Assembly: GCA_964020975.1 (NCBI GenBank) | Contig: OZ026629.1 | Location: forward strand, 52,720,231-52,784,230 | DNA from: Hermodice carunculata | Lineage: Eukaryota; Annelida; Polychaeta; Eunicida; Amphinomidae | DNA: 64,000 nt | Reading direction: 5' to 3' | Part shown: one piece after another, positions 37,590 through 49,429 of the stretch | How the letters are laid out: each line of letters opens with the position of its first letter | Position numbering within the stretch: position 1 is the stretch's first letter | Made by a program: the position numbers and the translations under genes | Notes under the pieces: generated by a model | The model's input: the letters and a program-made list of their open reading frames with translations, nothing else | The model's database searches: none | What the model was told of the DNA's origin: nothing

Positions 37590-38150
37590 TCCCCAGACGT
37601 ACAGACCACAGATTTCAATAATAGGCCCGTATAACTTTTAACCCTTAAAGTGCTGATTTAAGTTTGAGTCAACAGCTTTCCTGGGGGCACTTTGCACGCA
37701 TTGCGCGCAAAGTGCCCCCAGGAAAGCTGTTGACTAAGACTACTTTTTGCTTTAGACTAGGCTTGTTGGTATTTGAATAAAAGTTCTCTTCGTGAGGAAT
37801 TTGAATATCCTAACCATTCTATGTTTAACAGTAATGAGAAAACGGCTATAGCAGTGATTAGCACTTTAAGGGTTAAGATATCATCAAGTGTATAAAATCT
37901 AGGCTAAATGTGATTTTGGTGGCATTACCTACAGTGTTGTGTAATTGATCGGTCAAAATATGGCAAATCTTATTAATACTGTGGCATGTTAAATTGGTAA
38001 TGCTCATCACAAAAGTTGGTGGGATTGTGCAGGAAGTTAAAAGTTTAATTGCTTATGATAATAGTGGTGCCACATAATGTTTAATGAAATTTTGAGTCAA
38101 AATGTGTTGAAAGATGTAAAATTCCACATCTGAAAAATAATACTGTGGCA
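37590..38150 (+). repeat. Dispersed repeat family A, copy 3, split by a MITE
   Basis: The left part (about 37590-37641) and right part (37873-38150) align to consecutive sequence of copies 2 and 4, with the 231-bp piggyBac-like element inserted between them in an AACTTT..TATAA context. Confidence 0.7.
37642..37872. mobile_element. 231-bp piggyBac-like MITE with internal hairpin
   Basis: Flanked by TTAA at 37638-37641 and 37873-37876, with terminal inverted repeats CCCTTAAAGTGC and GCACTTTAAGGG. TTAA duplication with ends starting CCC is the piggyBac signature. Inside is a perfect 28-bp inverted repeat (37668-37695 and 37707-37734, 11-nt loop). No ORF. It interrupts a family A repeat, so it is younger than that repeat. 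Confidence 0.92.
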
Positions 38151-39252
38151 TTGATGGACAGCTTACAGGAGCATTTTTATTACATAAACATAAAAGATGT
38201 TCAGCAACCATTAATAAGACCCTTTGTGAGGGACAACAACAATGCTCTCAACCTAAAAATCCATATTTTAGAACATATTCCTACACCTCCAAAACTGAAA
38301 GAAAACATAAGCACTGGGGCTGAGAAGAGAATATAATGGTTATACACAATGGAGCCATTCAGTCTCAACATCATGGGAAAATAGGCATACAATGTATTGG
38401 TATTGTATCATGCTAATTTTTTACCAGTTCTGTGCTTGTTTTCCCAGGACTAACAGAATGCCAGTGGCTGGAATGACCCCACTCCAGGATGTAACAGCTG
38501 CCACTGTGACATGGGGTGTTCAATTCATCCCAGTTCACCACATTCATACACTTATATACAAATTATATAAAAACCTGCCGCTACTTTTGGACCCGTATCC
38601 ACTATCGGGGCAACTTTCTCGCCCAAGCTCCGTCTTTCACACACCAGGGGGTTGTGGCAGGTCCTACTAGTGCTCACCGCCTCAGGGCCACTTCAGTATC
38701 TGATACAAAATCCCTACTCAGGGTCCACCGTTGGCTACAACTGATATCTGTATTGCGGTGTATTTACATTTCAGATAATGCTCACTCTGGAAAAGCCCCA
38801 TTGTATATTGTACATTACATTTATGGGACAAACTTACCTTCCTTTAATCCTAATCACACACATATTTTGGATACTACCTCTTCAGAATATCCTATCAGCT
38901 CACCGGCACTCAGCTGCCATTTCTAAAATTGCGGATCCCGCACCCAAAAGTTTGTAAATGAGGATAGCAATGGGAAGAATCTGGGGGAGGGAGTTGTAAA
39001 ATATGCAACCAAAAGCATATATTTTGCAAAAGGTTTCAGAGCATCAATGATGATTTGCTATATGCTGTAGCCGCGATTCACTTTGATATCCAAATCAAAA
39101 TTATTTTTGTGCTGCATTGCGCAGTGTTCAAAATGGCATTCGCCGCACGCCGGTTGGTTCAAGGTCTATCGTGTAGCATTTGGATTTGTAACTAACGATG
39201 GCAACTGCTCTGGACACAACCGAGTGGGCAGGTTAAAGTTAAGATACTAAGT
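38151..39252. other. Intron 1, unassigned
   Basis: Contains a 136-codon plus-strand ORF (38516-38926) that lacks any motif I recognise, and no repeat termini. Confidence 0.45.
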
Positions 39253-39415
39253 CAGTGCTAGAAATAAGGAAAAATTTTCACTGTCCGCCAACCAAGTAGA
39301 GTCTTATTCTAATTGAACAGTATGTAAATTTTGGACAAGTGCATTGGCAACTTTACTTGTCCTTCACAAGTTTCACTTAGTACGGACAAGCGGATAAGCC
39401 CTATTTCTAGCCCTG
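39253..39415. mobile_element. 163-bp hAT-like MITE
   Basis: Ends CAGTGCTAGAAATAAGG and CCCTATTTCTAGCCCTG are inverted repeats with few differences. The 5-bp duplication TAAGT lies at 39248-39252 and 39416-39420. Internal phrases ACTTGTCC and GGACAAG pair. No ORF. Confidence 0.88.
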
Positions 39416-39589
39416 TAAGTCATGTTTTAAAAGTACTTTAATGCCCGTTTGCCCTGTTAACTCAGAGAACGGACACCTGGAACGTAGCAAATATTACAAT
39501 AAAGATCACCTTACAAGACTATGAGGTCCCTAAATGCTGACGCTAATGGGGATATGGCCTATGCTGCTTCAGTGAACAATGGGGCTATG

Positions 39590-39885
39590 CCTTATGAAAC
39601 TTTGTGTTGCTATGCTGTTTCCCCGGCCCAAGTTAACACTCCAGACAAGTTGAAATAAAATGCTGTGTTTGAGTTGACTTTCCTGCAAAATAACGGCACA
39701 TGATGGCTGCTTTCTCAATAAAATTTTCACTGAACACCATGGCTATGCAGATGTGTTCTTTCCCCGGCGCAAGTTAACCCTTCAATGCAGACACATTGAA
39801 ATAAACTGCTGTGTTTGAGTTGACTTTACTGCAAAGTAACGGCACATGACTGCCAATTTATCAATAAAATCTTTCACCCAGGGTT
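39590..39885. repeat. Tandem duplication, about 138-bp unit
   Basis: The phrases CCCCGG.GCAAGTTAAC, TGTGTTTGAGTTGACTTT and AACGGCACATGA recur about 138 bp apart (units near 39619 and 39757). Confidence 0.85.
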
Positions 39886-40179
39886 GATCAATTTTGCTCA
39901 TTAGGGAAGGGTGACTTGAAACTTTTTTTTATTTTATGTCTCACAAAAATTGGTTGGAAATTTGTTGAAACGTGACAGTTGTGTTTAAAATGGATGTTCT
40001 TTCCCCTTTTATACATTACCTCCTTTGACGTCAGTTGAATTTGTTACCTGGGCTCAGCCGTAGGCACTTCTGTATTATAAAATAATGTGCACATACACAG
40101 GGACAAGGTCTGTACAACTCAAAGTTGCACAGACACCCTACCCATTCCCAAGGTTTATTTCAGTAAACATGGGGGACAG

Positions 40180-40530
40180 GGCTATATCACTAGGATTTCG
40201 TGTGATTTTGATTCACAGGTACATGATCCCAAACTGGGACTGGTGTACCTGAGGCTGCAGTTGTAACTTGCACATGTGGCACACCTCATCATCTGGGACA
40301 GATGGTCCTTTTTTTTACAAAATATGTGTGCCAACTCAACCTGGCGCATGACTCCTGGTATCAAGACACATTACTAACGTCAAACCGTACAATACCAGAC
40401 GTTACAACAATTGTCACGTCTCAAGAAGTATGGCACTGCAGCCATTATATTTTCAGTTCCTGAAGAGCACCACTTGGGTGAAACCGGTTGAAGTTTTCAC
40501 TCTGCACTTTGTGCAGCCTTGCCGTATTTT
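40180..40530 (+). mobile_element. Penelope-like element 3' end with hammerhead core, copy B
   Basis: Homologous to the reverse complement of 28305-28660 over about 300 bp. It holds a hammerhead-like core at 40460-40489 and ends GCCTTGC followed by a T run (40525-40542). No RT region. Confidence 0.65.
40460..40489 (+). ncRNA. Hammerhead-ribozyme-like core, site B
   Basis: CTGAAGA, an imperfect helix II, GAAAC, CG, and GTT as the cleavage-type triplet. Stem I has TTC before the core pairing with GAA after it. Helix II (GCACC against GGGT) is weakened, so it is probably inactive. Confidence 0.45.
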
Positions 40531-40639
40531 TTTTTTTTTTTTAAATAAGGAAGTTAGACATGTCAAATTTATAAGGTTAAAAAGATCATGTGCAATGCTG
40601 TTATAACGTTGATGACTTTTTTTCAGCTCACCAGGTATG

Positions 40640-42929
40640 TGAAGTTAAAAGAAGTGTCTTGTTAATGAAAGAAGCATGTATGGTATTTACATTTATTTTA
40701 TTCCGGAAGAGAGGTCACCCCTTTTGCAAGGCCACTTTTCTGGTCCATTTGGAGTGAGTGATCTGATAAAAGGGGAACCAAGGTGTATATGTTTCTTTCA
40801 GAGCAGAATGAAAAGTTATCCAGATCAATAGATTGGTGAGCTTTTTGTTGAGTAGTACAGGATCAGGAAAGCAATGACTGGTTTGTTCATCCAAAATACC
40901 AAGGAGAGAACCTAATACAATAACATCAAATCTTTATCTTGACACATTCATATTACTCTGTTTCAAATGTTTCTTATTTTGAAATAAAGTGAGTGACTTT
41001 ATTATGTTGATGTGATGACTGTGATGGTAAAGTGCATTTAAATAAGGGCAATATATGTGATGTTCTAATGGTAGGCCTAAATTGTGGGACTACTGATTAC
41101 ATTCATGGTTATTGTTTCATGTATCAAGCTGTAAGAAAACATTGTATATGTATGATGCAAATGTCAGGATTTCACCTGTGACCCATTCTAGTGGCTTCAT
41201 GTTTAATGGGAGGAAATGTGACTCAAGTGGATTGACAAAAAAATTACTCTGGTATGCGTATATTAGTACTGTCACATTAGTGCTGTACACAAAAGCAGTA
41301 TTTATCAGGTACAGTTGTGTCAGAGGTCTGAATGTATTGATTCATAAAAATTCCCACAGTGGTGGGAGTTTTGCAGCATCAGCCTCCCAGAGAGTCTGCA
41401 CAGCCTTTTTGCTCAGAGATGTGGTATCAGGGCTAGTGTATGCAGTTGCCCAAATATTTAGCTCCTGCTGAAAATGTTGGCACACTTCCACTCATTCTAA
41501 GTCTTGGGGGCTGCAAAGGGAGAATATGCAGGAAGCTTGCATGTCATCATGGCAATGCAGCGTAGCACATGTGCACAGGTACACGTCCCCAGGACCATGG
41601 TGGTCAGTCAGCGGGGATATGTGTACATCATCACTGTGTACAAATACATCTGCTCGTGTGACTCAAGCTAAAATCCCAGCCACAACCCTGGGATTGCCCA
41701 GCTTATTCATCTTACTCTGGTGGTTCATAAATTTTCCATCAGCCAAAATTGCCGAAACAGCTAGTGTAGCCTGCTATTACAGAAAATATTGGTCATTCAG
41801 CAACAATTTATGTGTGGCTGGGAATTTTATATTGATTTTTCCTTTGGTTCAGTGAAAACCACAATGCACTGTTGATATGCTTTGCATATGGCCAAAAATC
41901 CCAATTTTCAAATTTGATGATGGATGTGGTGATTTTAAAGTAGATGTTCTTGTGGTGTGCAGTGGAGTTCTTATTATAAGGGTTGTCTGTCTTGCAGCAA
42001 GGACATCCCACCTGCCTTGTAGGCATGAACTCTAATCATAGTATGTCAGGCCTATCCATTTCTATATGGTCATTTCCTACCAGCATTAAGTCACAGGTAA
42101 ATGAATACAATGTAGGTAAGATTTATAAAGAAGTAGCAGCTGCACAGCTGATCATTAGATCAATAAGGGCATAATCTGGGGCAGCTTGACCAGGAACCAA
42201 GCCCTAGGTCCTGGAAGGAAAGGATATTCAGCTGGATGTCACCCAGGTCTAAACAGGTATAGGGGATTCACAGGGTTCAAGGAAAGGATACAACAGATCT
42301 GATACAATAGGCAGCTGAAATCTGGGATTGATATGGTGTGAACTAATGTGCTAAAACAGCATGGAGTACCCTTGATGTCAGCTACTCACAATGCTACATT
42401 GTTACCCTGGCAATAAGTATTATATTCCTTGTTGATAGGGTTACCATTGAAATGGTGAAAATGGATGGATGGCAAATGGCAAGAATCCTGTGTTGTAGAT
42501 GCTTAGAATGTTAGTGTCTAGGGTAGCTGAGATGGAGCTCCTGTAATTTTTTACTCAGCAAGTGGTCAGAGATGAATTTACTATCAGAAGCATACAAGTA
42601 GAACAAGTACTGCTCTGAACAAACCTTATGGCAGGTAGAGCAGGTTGAACCTTTGTGACTTTTAGTAAATATTTTTGACCGAGAACTTTTTTAAAACACA
42701 GTATCTTGGTTGGTCAAAGCGTTGGATAGCCATGAATAGTCACTATATGGTCACTGAGATCAAGGGGCCAGTGACAGTGGACTGCTCGGAACAAAGTACA
42801 TGTGAACACAGCCTGCATCTTGCAGGCAAGAAATTGATTGGATTGTATCTTTGATATTAAAGAAACCCTTTCTAAACTGGTCAATTGAATAGCCCAGGTT
42901 ATAAAATTTTTATGTGCATTTCAGCTACA
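40640..42929. other. Intron 1, unassigned
   Basis: Only short ORFs without motifs; no element ends recognised. Confidence 0.5.
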
Positions 42930-43640
42930 CACCCAGATTTACCTAGCTTTGGAGAAGTCCTCTCAGGTTGTGTTGTCCCAAAATCATGGTAAATGATGAA
43001 TTCATTCATAGAATATGGCAGTGATCTCTGCAAGTTTTCACAAGAGCAGGGCAGTTTGATCTGAAGAGGGCAACTTGTCAACTTGGGTAGGGACCATAAA
43101 GGGCACCTTAAAAGTAAAGTTCTACATAAGATACTGTATGTTTGATGCAAAACTGAAGAAATTTGGATAAGTGTGTCTAAATTATGGTGAAAATACTGCT
43201 TTGATATATTTTCTTTGAATTCCGCTCACATACTGAAGATTTGTAGTCAAAATTGAAGAAATGTACCATAAACCGTCAAAGCATGATGTATATATCACAG
43301 AAAAAGGGCAGGGAGCAAAAGAGAATGGCAGGGTAACTCTCCCTTCTATTTTAAGCTGCAGAGACCACTGTATGGATGTGCCACAGTATGTAGGGCAAGC
43401 AGACTGTTGGTTTCAGTGCAGATAGTTACTGTTAGCCACCTGATGGCACTTTGCACAGTCATTAAAAAAGAGGAAGAAGCAGAATCATATGGTGCACATG
43501 CAAATGCACAAATGAGATCCACTGCTTGTTGGAAAGCAGGCATGATGAGGGGATAGGCCAGTGTTAGTGCTGTTTCGGGAAGGCAGTGATATCCATCAGA
43601 TGGCGCTGCATGCAATCCCTGCAACAGTCCTCTTCCTACA
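42930..43640 (+). repeat. Dispersed repeat family C, copy 2
   Basis: Shares ordered blocks with 29100-29460, in particular AGAAGTCCTC, AAATCATGGTAAA, GGCAAGCAGACTGTT and GTGCACATGCAAATG. The copy here is longer. No ORF. Confidence 0.6.
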
Positions 43641-43877
43641 AACTCTGCACCGGTGATGCAAACATGATCTGATTAAATTTTAGCTTTGATTTTTGGACAG
43701 AACAACCTTCTCTCAGGCAAAGATCTACGATGAGAAAATTTGTGTTTACATGCAGTGGTTTCAAAAATAAGTTGCAAATTCCAGTGGAAAGTAATGAGAA
43801 TGCACAGACCTGGCCCATGTGACTGGAGTACTCTTTCAGGATGGACACAAGAAGCTTTTATTGCTGTTGGTTATTAA

Positions 43878-45203
43878 CTCCTAGCACTCTAGGCAGTTTT
43901 GGGATCTGGCACAGCCAGCCACTGCGCAAGATGCGACATGCTGGCGTAAAATTGACGTAACTTTTTTATTTTTGCTATTCATACAAAATAATGACTTTTG
44001 TTGAGTAAGACCTTCTCTACATTTCTATGTGGTTTCTTTGTCAATTTAAACAAAAACTCGTGCCCTACACCCAAACAAAGTGAATATATCAATCTCAATC
44101 ATGAAATGATCAAACAATCATGAAATGATCAAAACGGACAAGCCTCTGTGTGAATACAATTGCATGGAAACCCATTCGTGCACCTTCCTTGGTTAGTGTC
44201 ACAGACAATGGTTCCTCTTCAATTTTTTCTTAAGATCGGTTGTGTGTCATAATTGTGATTAAATCATAGTGGTAGAGTTTGTTTGTTTGTTGCTGCAGTA
44301 AATAGTCAATAAACGCATTTTTATCACCATCACTGATAAACTATCAACATGATCAACACATACTGCAGCGGTATTTTCACCCGAGCCATGTTTACCTGTG
44401 GTTGGCGTATTTTACTTTCCCTGAAAAAATTTGGCTGTCTGCTCTATTGTACACAAGACTGATAGTATTTCGTCATTTTGACCAATTTACAGGGTTGAAT
44501 TTTGTTTCTTGCTTTAATAAATTGCCTGTAGTTGTCACTCGTGTTCATACAAATGTTGCCCAACTTCCAAGCCAGACTTCACAACACGAGATAGCACGTA
44601 CTCTAGAACGAAGCAGCAGTAGAAAAATGACGCATTTAATTGGAAGGCGAACACCATGTGATCGATTCCAGTCCCCTGACTTGACCTAAAATATGCCGGA
44701 GAATCATCTTCGGTAGTTTCAGACTAAAATAATGACGTATCTGTTTGAAATAGAAGTAGTTTTGGCAGCGTTTCCCCGAAAATACTTTTTTTTCCAGCCA
44801 ATGGGAGAGCTTGTTCTTAAAACAGACACGGTTCTCCACTTTCTGATGACATAAAGAACATGGCAGGTTGACGGAAAAAAGATTGTAACCGCGACAAAAA
44901 TCACCCTATTTTTGCGCAGTTTTTCAAAGTTACATCATTCAAATTGTCACAAACAACGACCCGATCATTGATTTAAATCAGCGTTGAAGGAAAGTATTCA
45001 TTTTTAACACAAAATTGAAATAGACATTGGCAAGAACTGACGTTTCTCTACAAGAAAATGTGCGTGCCTGCATGTAAATAAACAACATCAGGAATTTTAG
45101 AGGGCCTTTGATCAGCCACTTCAAAAGTGCGAGTTCACTCGCAACTGGTTGCAATAAGCAATGACGCGCTGTACGAGTACACTCCATACTGGCGTGCTAG
45201 GAG
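43878..45203. mobile_element. piggyBac-like element, 1.33 kb, non-autonomous
   Basis: Ends CTCCTAGCACTCTAGGCAG and its counterpart CTGGCGTGCTAGGAG are inverted repeats, flanked by TTAA at 43874-43877 and 45204-45207. TTAA duplication and pyrimidine-first ends fit piggyBac. A truncated copy lies at 30770-31127. No transposase frame could be recognised. Confidence 0.85.
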
Positions 45204-45207
45204 TTAA

Positions 45208-47240
45208 CAGTAGGGATTATTAACACTTGCAATTACCATCTGTCCTGTTCAAGTGTGTGTGCAGGGCTGAATCTACTATGTTTTGGGGAAAATAAAATTG
45301 ATGTGGGTGATGTGGCGAGAATGTTATTTGTTTGAATATAAAGTTATAGTGATAGACATTTGACAAAAAATATATAATAGCTTAATATTGTGTTTGTGGA
45401 TAATGCAGTAATGAGTTCAGATAACACAAAATACCAGCATTTATTTAAAAAATAAACTCATCATGGTTGTCTTAAAGGCATGATAAATGCTGCCAAATTG
45501 AAGTTTAATGGACACAGTACCAATTTGGATCATTTATCAAGAAGAAAACCTAATTGGAAGCTGACAAATAAATTATGAAATCAGGAAACTAAAGGATTAT
45601 GTTGATATACTTTAAATTTTAAGGAACAGGACATATGATCAATTACAAGAGTGGCAAACAGTTCGTGGTGTCTGCAAGAGGTAAGAACCACAATTCGTTA
45701 ATGAAACAGGGTATAGCATTCATACAGTTACTGACCTTGGTTGATTTCATTTCATGTTTCTTAAAGGATTAAACTGTGTGCTGTGAACATGGAGGGGGGA
45801 GGGTCTGGAGGGTCCTGGGTACGCTGGTACAAATAAAGATTTTGCTTAAGTGTAATGTAATGAAAATAAGAAAGTGTACAAATAATTGTTGGTACAAAGT
45901 ACAGAAATTAAAAGCGATTCCAGTACACAAGTACAGCAAATAAAAATGCCTAGTAGACTGGTACCAAAAAGCTCCAAAAAACTTTACCCCCCCCCCCCCA
46001 CATAGAGTTACCAAAAAGAGTAAAGACATGAACCAATTTATCATGCAGTTGTTCTTATGAGAACTAAAGCTACAAAATGATTTAGTTTACCCTTAAATAG
46101 ACTTAATTTGGGAGGTGGTTAAAGAATGGCATGTAATATGACATACATTGAAAGCATACTGGATAAACTGATGCCTGAGTCATATATGTGCCACATAGAA
46201 CATGTTATCAGGGTCGACATTAATGCAAGCTCGATTGTCCGGGACCAATGAAATTTCACAAGAGGCAAATAAAATTAAAAATTACAAGCCTGAATCGATA
46301 AATGGTGCTTCCCAATGGACAACCAAATTATTTGGCACTTCTGGGATTCAGATGATACATTTGATCTTGGGAACAACTGTGCTGAGTGAGAAAATATCTT
46401 GCAACCTCAAACAACACAAAGGAAATTTCAATATGTAAAATAAACTGATTTTATTATCAAAACAGAACAAAGAAAAGATCGCGAAAGGCGATAATAGGGT
46501 TTTTTATGTGCGGATATTTCAGTAGCCATTGTTCGCCCATAGACCTGCTGCAACACACATTTCAGTCGGCTATTGCCTGGTGTTGGGACATGTGTGTTTT
46601 TTCACATACAGCACAGTGTCACAGAATGGATGCCGCCAGAACCCAGAAATTCATGTTTTTGGATGCAGTGCTGCAAAATAGCTTTCATATATGTAACAAA
46701 ACACGAAACACTGAAATTCACAACTGTGAGTGTATAATATACCTACCTGTATGTTAAGTCCTGAAGTAAAAATTCAAACAGGGAAAGTTCCAAAAATTGA
46801 TCTTAGTTTACCTCAAAATTAGAATTTTAATTTCTGCATTTAGATATTGATCTTCATTTTATTACAAATAAAGTTTGAATCTTTTCCTGCTGGGTCGCTC
46901 AGAAGTGCCTAGATGTAAATTGTCTGCCCCAATTATTTTACTTAAATTTCTCAATAGAAAATGTTTGGTACAATTGTAGATTAGGCCTGTTTTGATAATA
47001 TATTTCATGTCAACAGCTTTGGTTCATGTGGGTTGGGCTAAGTGTGCCCAACCTGTGCCATGACACCATTGACTTGGTTGTATTCTTATCATGAAAAAGT
47101 TAAGTAAGGGAGAATAAAGTGAGCAAGCCTGTAATCTTAGTTATTGAATTATATAATATACAATGGCCAAATTTGTCACCATGGTTGCGTTTTTTTTGTG
47201 TGATTTAGTGAGCAGATGAGAGATGCACAAGATCAAACTT
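45208..47240. other. Intron 1, unassigned
   Basis: At 46209 a sequence begins CAGGGTCGACATTAATG and continues with GATTGTCCGGGACCAATGAA. This resembles the hAT-like end on the minus strand near 27786, but the other end was not found. A C run lies near 45988-45998. No gene recognised. Confidence 0.5.
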
Positions 47241-47245
47241 TTATT

Positions 47246-48335
47246 AGGGCCCCGCACCATACATGCAGGAGCTCTGTTGAAATGAACCGGTCAATCCGTC
47301 CATTTTTTATTTCCGGACAATAATTTTCCATGTTTTTATTCAATTGGCTTCAAAGGTGGTTAAAGTATGCATCTAGTACAAACCTTAGCTGGGATTGTTT
47401 ATGGATGACCTTGACCTGAAGATCAAGGTCACTGGGCTTACAACTAAAATGAAATTTTATGCAATATCTCCAGAACAATTCAATACAAGTTCATCAAACT
47501 TGGTCACAATATGTATTTATGTCAGTCTTTGCTACATAATACTTTTCGTGACTCTGATGTCAAAGGTTAAGACCACAGGGGCATAGCAATGTAAATCTCT
47601 TTCTGTGCAATATCTGTAGAAGTGTTTGATAGAACAAAGTCTGGAGGTCAAAGGTTAAGGTCACGGGCATAGCAATGTAAATCTGTTTCTGTGCAATATC
47701 TCTAGAAGTATTTGATGGAACAGAGGTCATTATATTTAGACATTTTATGTATCTAGAATCAAGTTTACTGCTTTTGACTTGTCACAAGTGATCTTGAGGT
47801 CAAAGGTCACGGGGCTGTTTGAAAAATTTGTTCCATGTGGTATAAAAAAGGATTTGAGAAAAATTCATCACACTTCATTAAAAGATAGATGGAGGTAAGA
47901 CCTTAGTGAGGAACGCTCATGCGTGTCAAAGGTCAAGGTCATTAGGGCACTGCAAAGAAAATTGTTTTCTGTGCAATATCTGCTTAAGTATGTTAGAGAA
48001 ATTCATCATACTTGCCAACTTAAGTATCCAGGTTAGACTTCAAGTTTGATCATTCAAGGGTGACCTTGAGGTCAGAGGTCAAGGTCATTGTGCTATTTAG
48101 TAAAGTGTGTTCTATGCAGTATGCAGAAGGAATTTTGAGAACTTATCAAACTTAGAAAACAACATGGATCAAGGTAACAATGCACGAAATTTTTTATGAG
48201 TGACCGTGAAGGTCACACGTGCAGCAAAAAAAATGGTTTGGTTTCTGTGCAGTATCACAGAAGTAGGAAAAGCCACATGACTATAACAATATGATGCTTG
48301 CAAGGCCCTTGATGACCTGGGTATTGTTCTAGTTT
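47246..48335 (+). repeat. Dispersed repeat family B, copy 1
   Basis: Begins AGGGCCCCGCACCATACATG and ends near GCTTGCAAGGCCC...TTGTTCTAG. Collinear with 53982-54982. It contains repeated GACCTTGAGGTCAAAGGTCA-like phrases in degenerate subunits of about 130-160 bp, including perfect DR1 pairs at 47797-47809 and 48069-48081. No coding capacity. Confidence 0.85.
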
Positions 48336-48497
48336 CCATTTCATAATGTACATATTTACAATTAGCTTCTCAGAGTCTGTGTGAACTACGAGTAAAATGT
48401 ATTTATTTCGAATCTTCTAAATTTTAGTGGAATAGTTTCAATTTGACTGTTTTGGACATAATTCCTATTCAAACAATACTATTTCAATGTGTTTTTA

Positions 48498-48545
48498 GCT
48501 CTGCTGACCTAAGGTCGCAAAGCTTATACACTCATGTCCATCCGA
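48498..48545 (+). repeat. Dispersed repeat family A, 5' fragment
   Basis: AGCTCTGCTGACCTAAGGTC followed by GCAAAGCTT matches the start of family A copy 2 for about 45 bp, then diverges into Penelope-like RT sequence. Confidence 0.7.
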
Positions 48546-48784
48546 AAAATTGGCAAAACACATATCCCAAAGAATTAATATTAAATCTGGAAAATGAAAA
48601 TGAATCAAAGCTACTTTCCTTGATCTGAATATAGAAATGAAGAACAACCAATATGTAACAAAAATATTTGACAAGAGAGACCAGTTCAAATTTGATACTA
48701 TCTCATACCCTGATCTGACAGTAAACATTCCCAAGAAACAAGCAATGGAGGTTGTATCGGACAAGTGATACGTATTGCTAGAAA

Positions 48785-48909
48785 TAGCTATAGTATATAA
48801 GCAGAGGGTATAACTGTTATGTTTTCAGTCCCTGACGAGCCACTCAAACGGCGAAACCGGTCGGCCTTCTCCTCCTACCTAACTGCTGGGCCTTTGCCTT
48901 GTATTTTAT
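48785..48909 (+). mobile_element. 125-bp 5'-truncated Penelope 3' end carrying a hammerhead core, with 14-bp target duplication
   Basis: CGTATTGCTAGAAA occurs at 48771-48784 and 48910-48923, directly flanking the insert, and the flanking protein blocks are contiguous once it is discounted. The insert shares its TTTTCAGT..CCTGA start, its GAAACCGGT and its terminal GCCTTGC plus T-rich tail with copies B and C, so it is the 3' end of a related element inserted by target-primed retrotransposition. Confidence 0.8.
48832..48862 (+). ncRNA. Hammerhead-ribozyme-like core, site A
   Basis: CTGACGA (48832-48838), helix II GCC/GGC with an 8-nt loop (48839-48852), GAAA (48853-48856), one C-G pair with CG loop, and GTC (48860-48862). 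Stem I has CC against GG and AG against CT with one internal mismatch. All invariant core positions are present. This fits the minimal hammerhead type described in Penelope-like elements. Confidence 0.68.
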
Positions 48910-49429
48910 CGTATTGCTAGAAACACCACGCTTTTTAGCGATTTCGTCAATAGAGTCAGAACTTTGTTGCAAAAACTACAACACAAAGGTTATAAAAAAC
49001 AACAACTACACATAACTCTGTTGAAATGTTTCCAGAGATGTGACCAAATACCTGATAAATACAACACTAACTCAAGAACATTAGTCAAACTATGTCAAGA
49101 TGGAGCTTGAAATGACAAGTGTAATTCTCAAAGTGTTTGGAGTGGTAAGAGGGAAAGTACCTAGGGTAAAGTATATTTAACCCACCTAGAGAATTTTCTC
49201 GAGTCTGTCTTAAGTTGGAAAACCATGATCATACTCACTTTTTGCAGGATTTCTTGCCTTTCAATCTTTATCCAGTATAGTGGAAGAGGTGGCTTCCAGC
49301 TCATCCCTTAGTACACTTTACCTCATAACACCTCTTGTCTACTTAATGGTGCTAAAAATAATGTATTACTATTTACCTGTTTATACCAGTGTCGGTATGG
49401 TGGTATAGTGTATGAAGCTTCTAAGTTTC

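Larger units (their letters stand above)
48546..49115 (+). mobile_element. Penelope-like RT C-terminal remnant, interrupted by a 125-bp insert
   Basis: The left part (48546-48784) reads as YPKELILNLENENE, a LDLNIE block and an FDKRDQFKFD block followed by NIP. The right part (48910-49115) reads as RIARNTTLFSDFVNRV and HITLLKCFQRCDQ blocks. This order matches the C-terminal RT extension of Penelope-type elements as I remember them. The segment is broken and lacks its upstream RT and any GIY-YIG part. A 125-bp insertion with target duplication splits it. The family assignment is tentative. Confidence 0.6.

Noticed and set aside
38516-38926. 136-codon plus-strand ORF in intron 1
   Set aside because: No recognisable domain and no repeat or exon signals; length is within chance for this much sequence.
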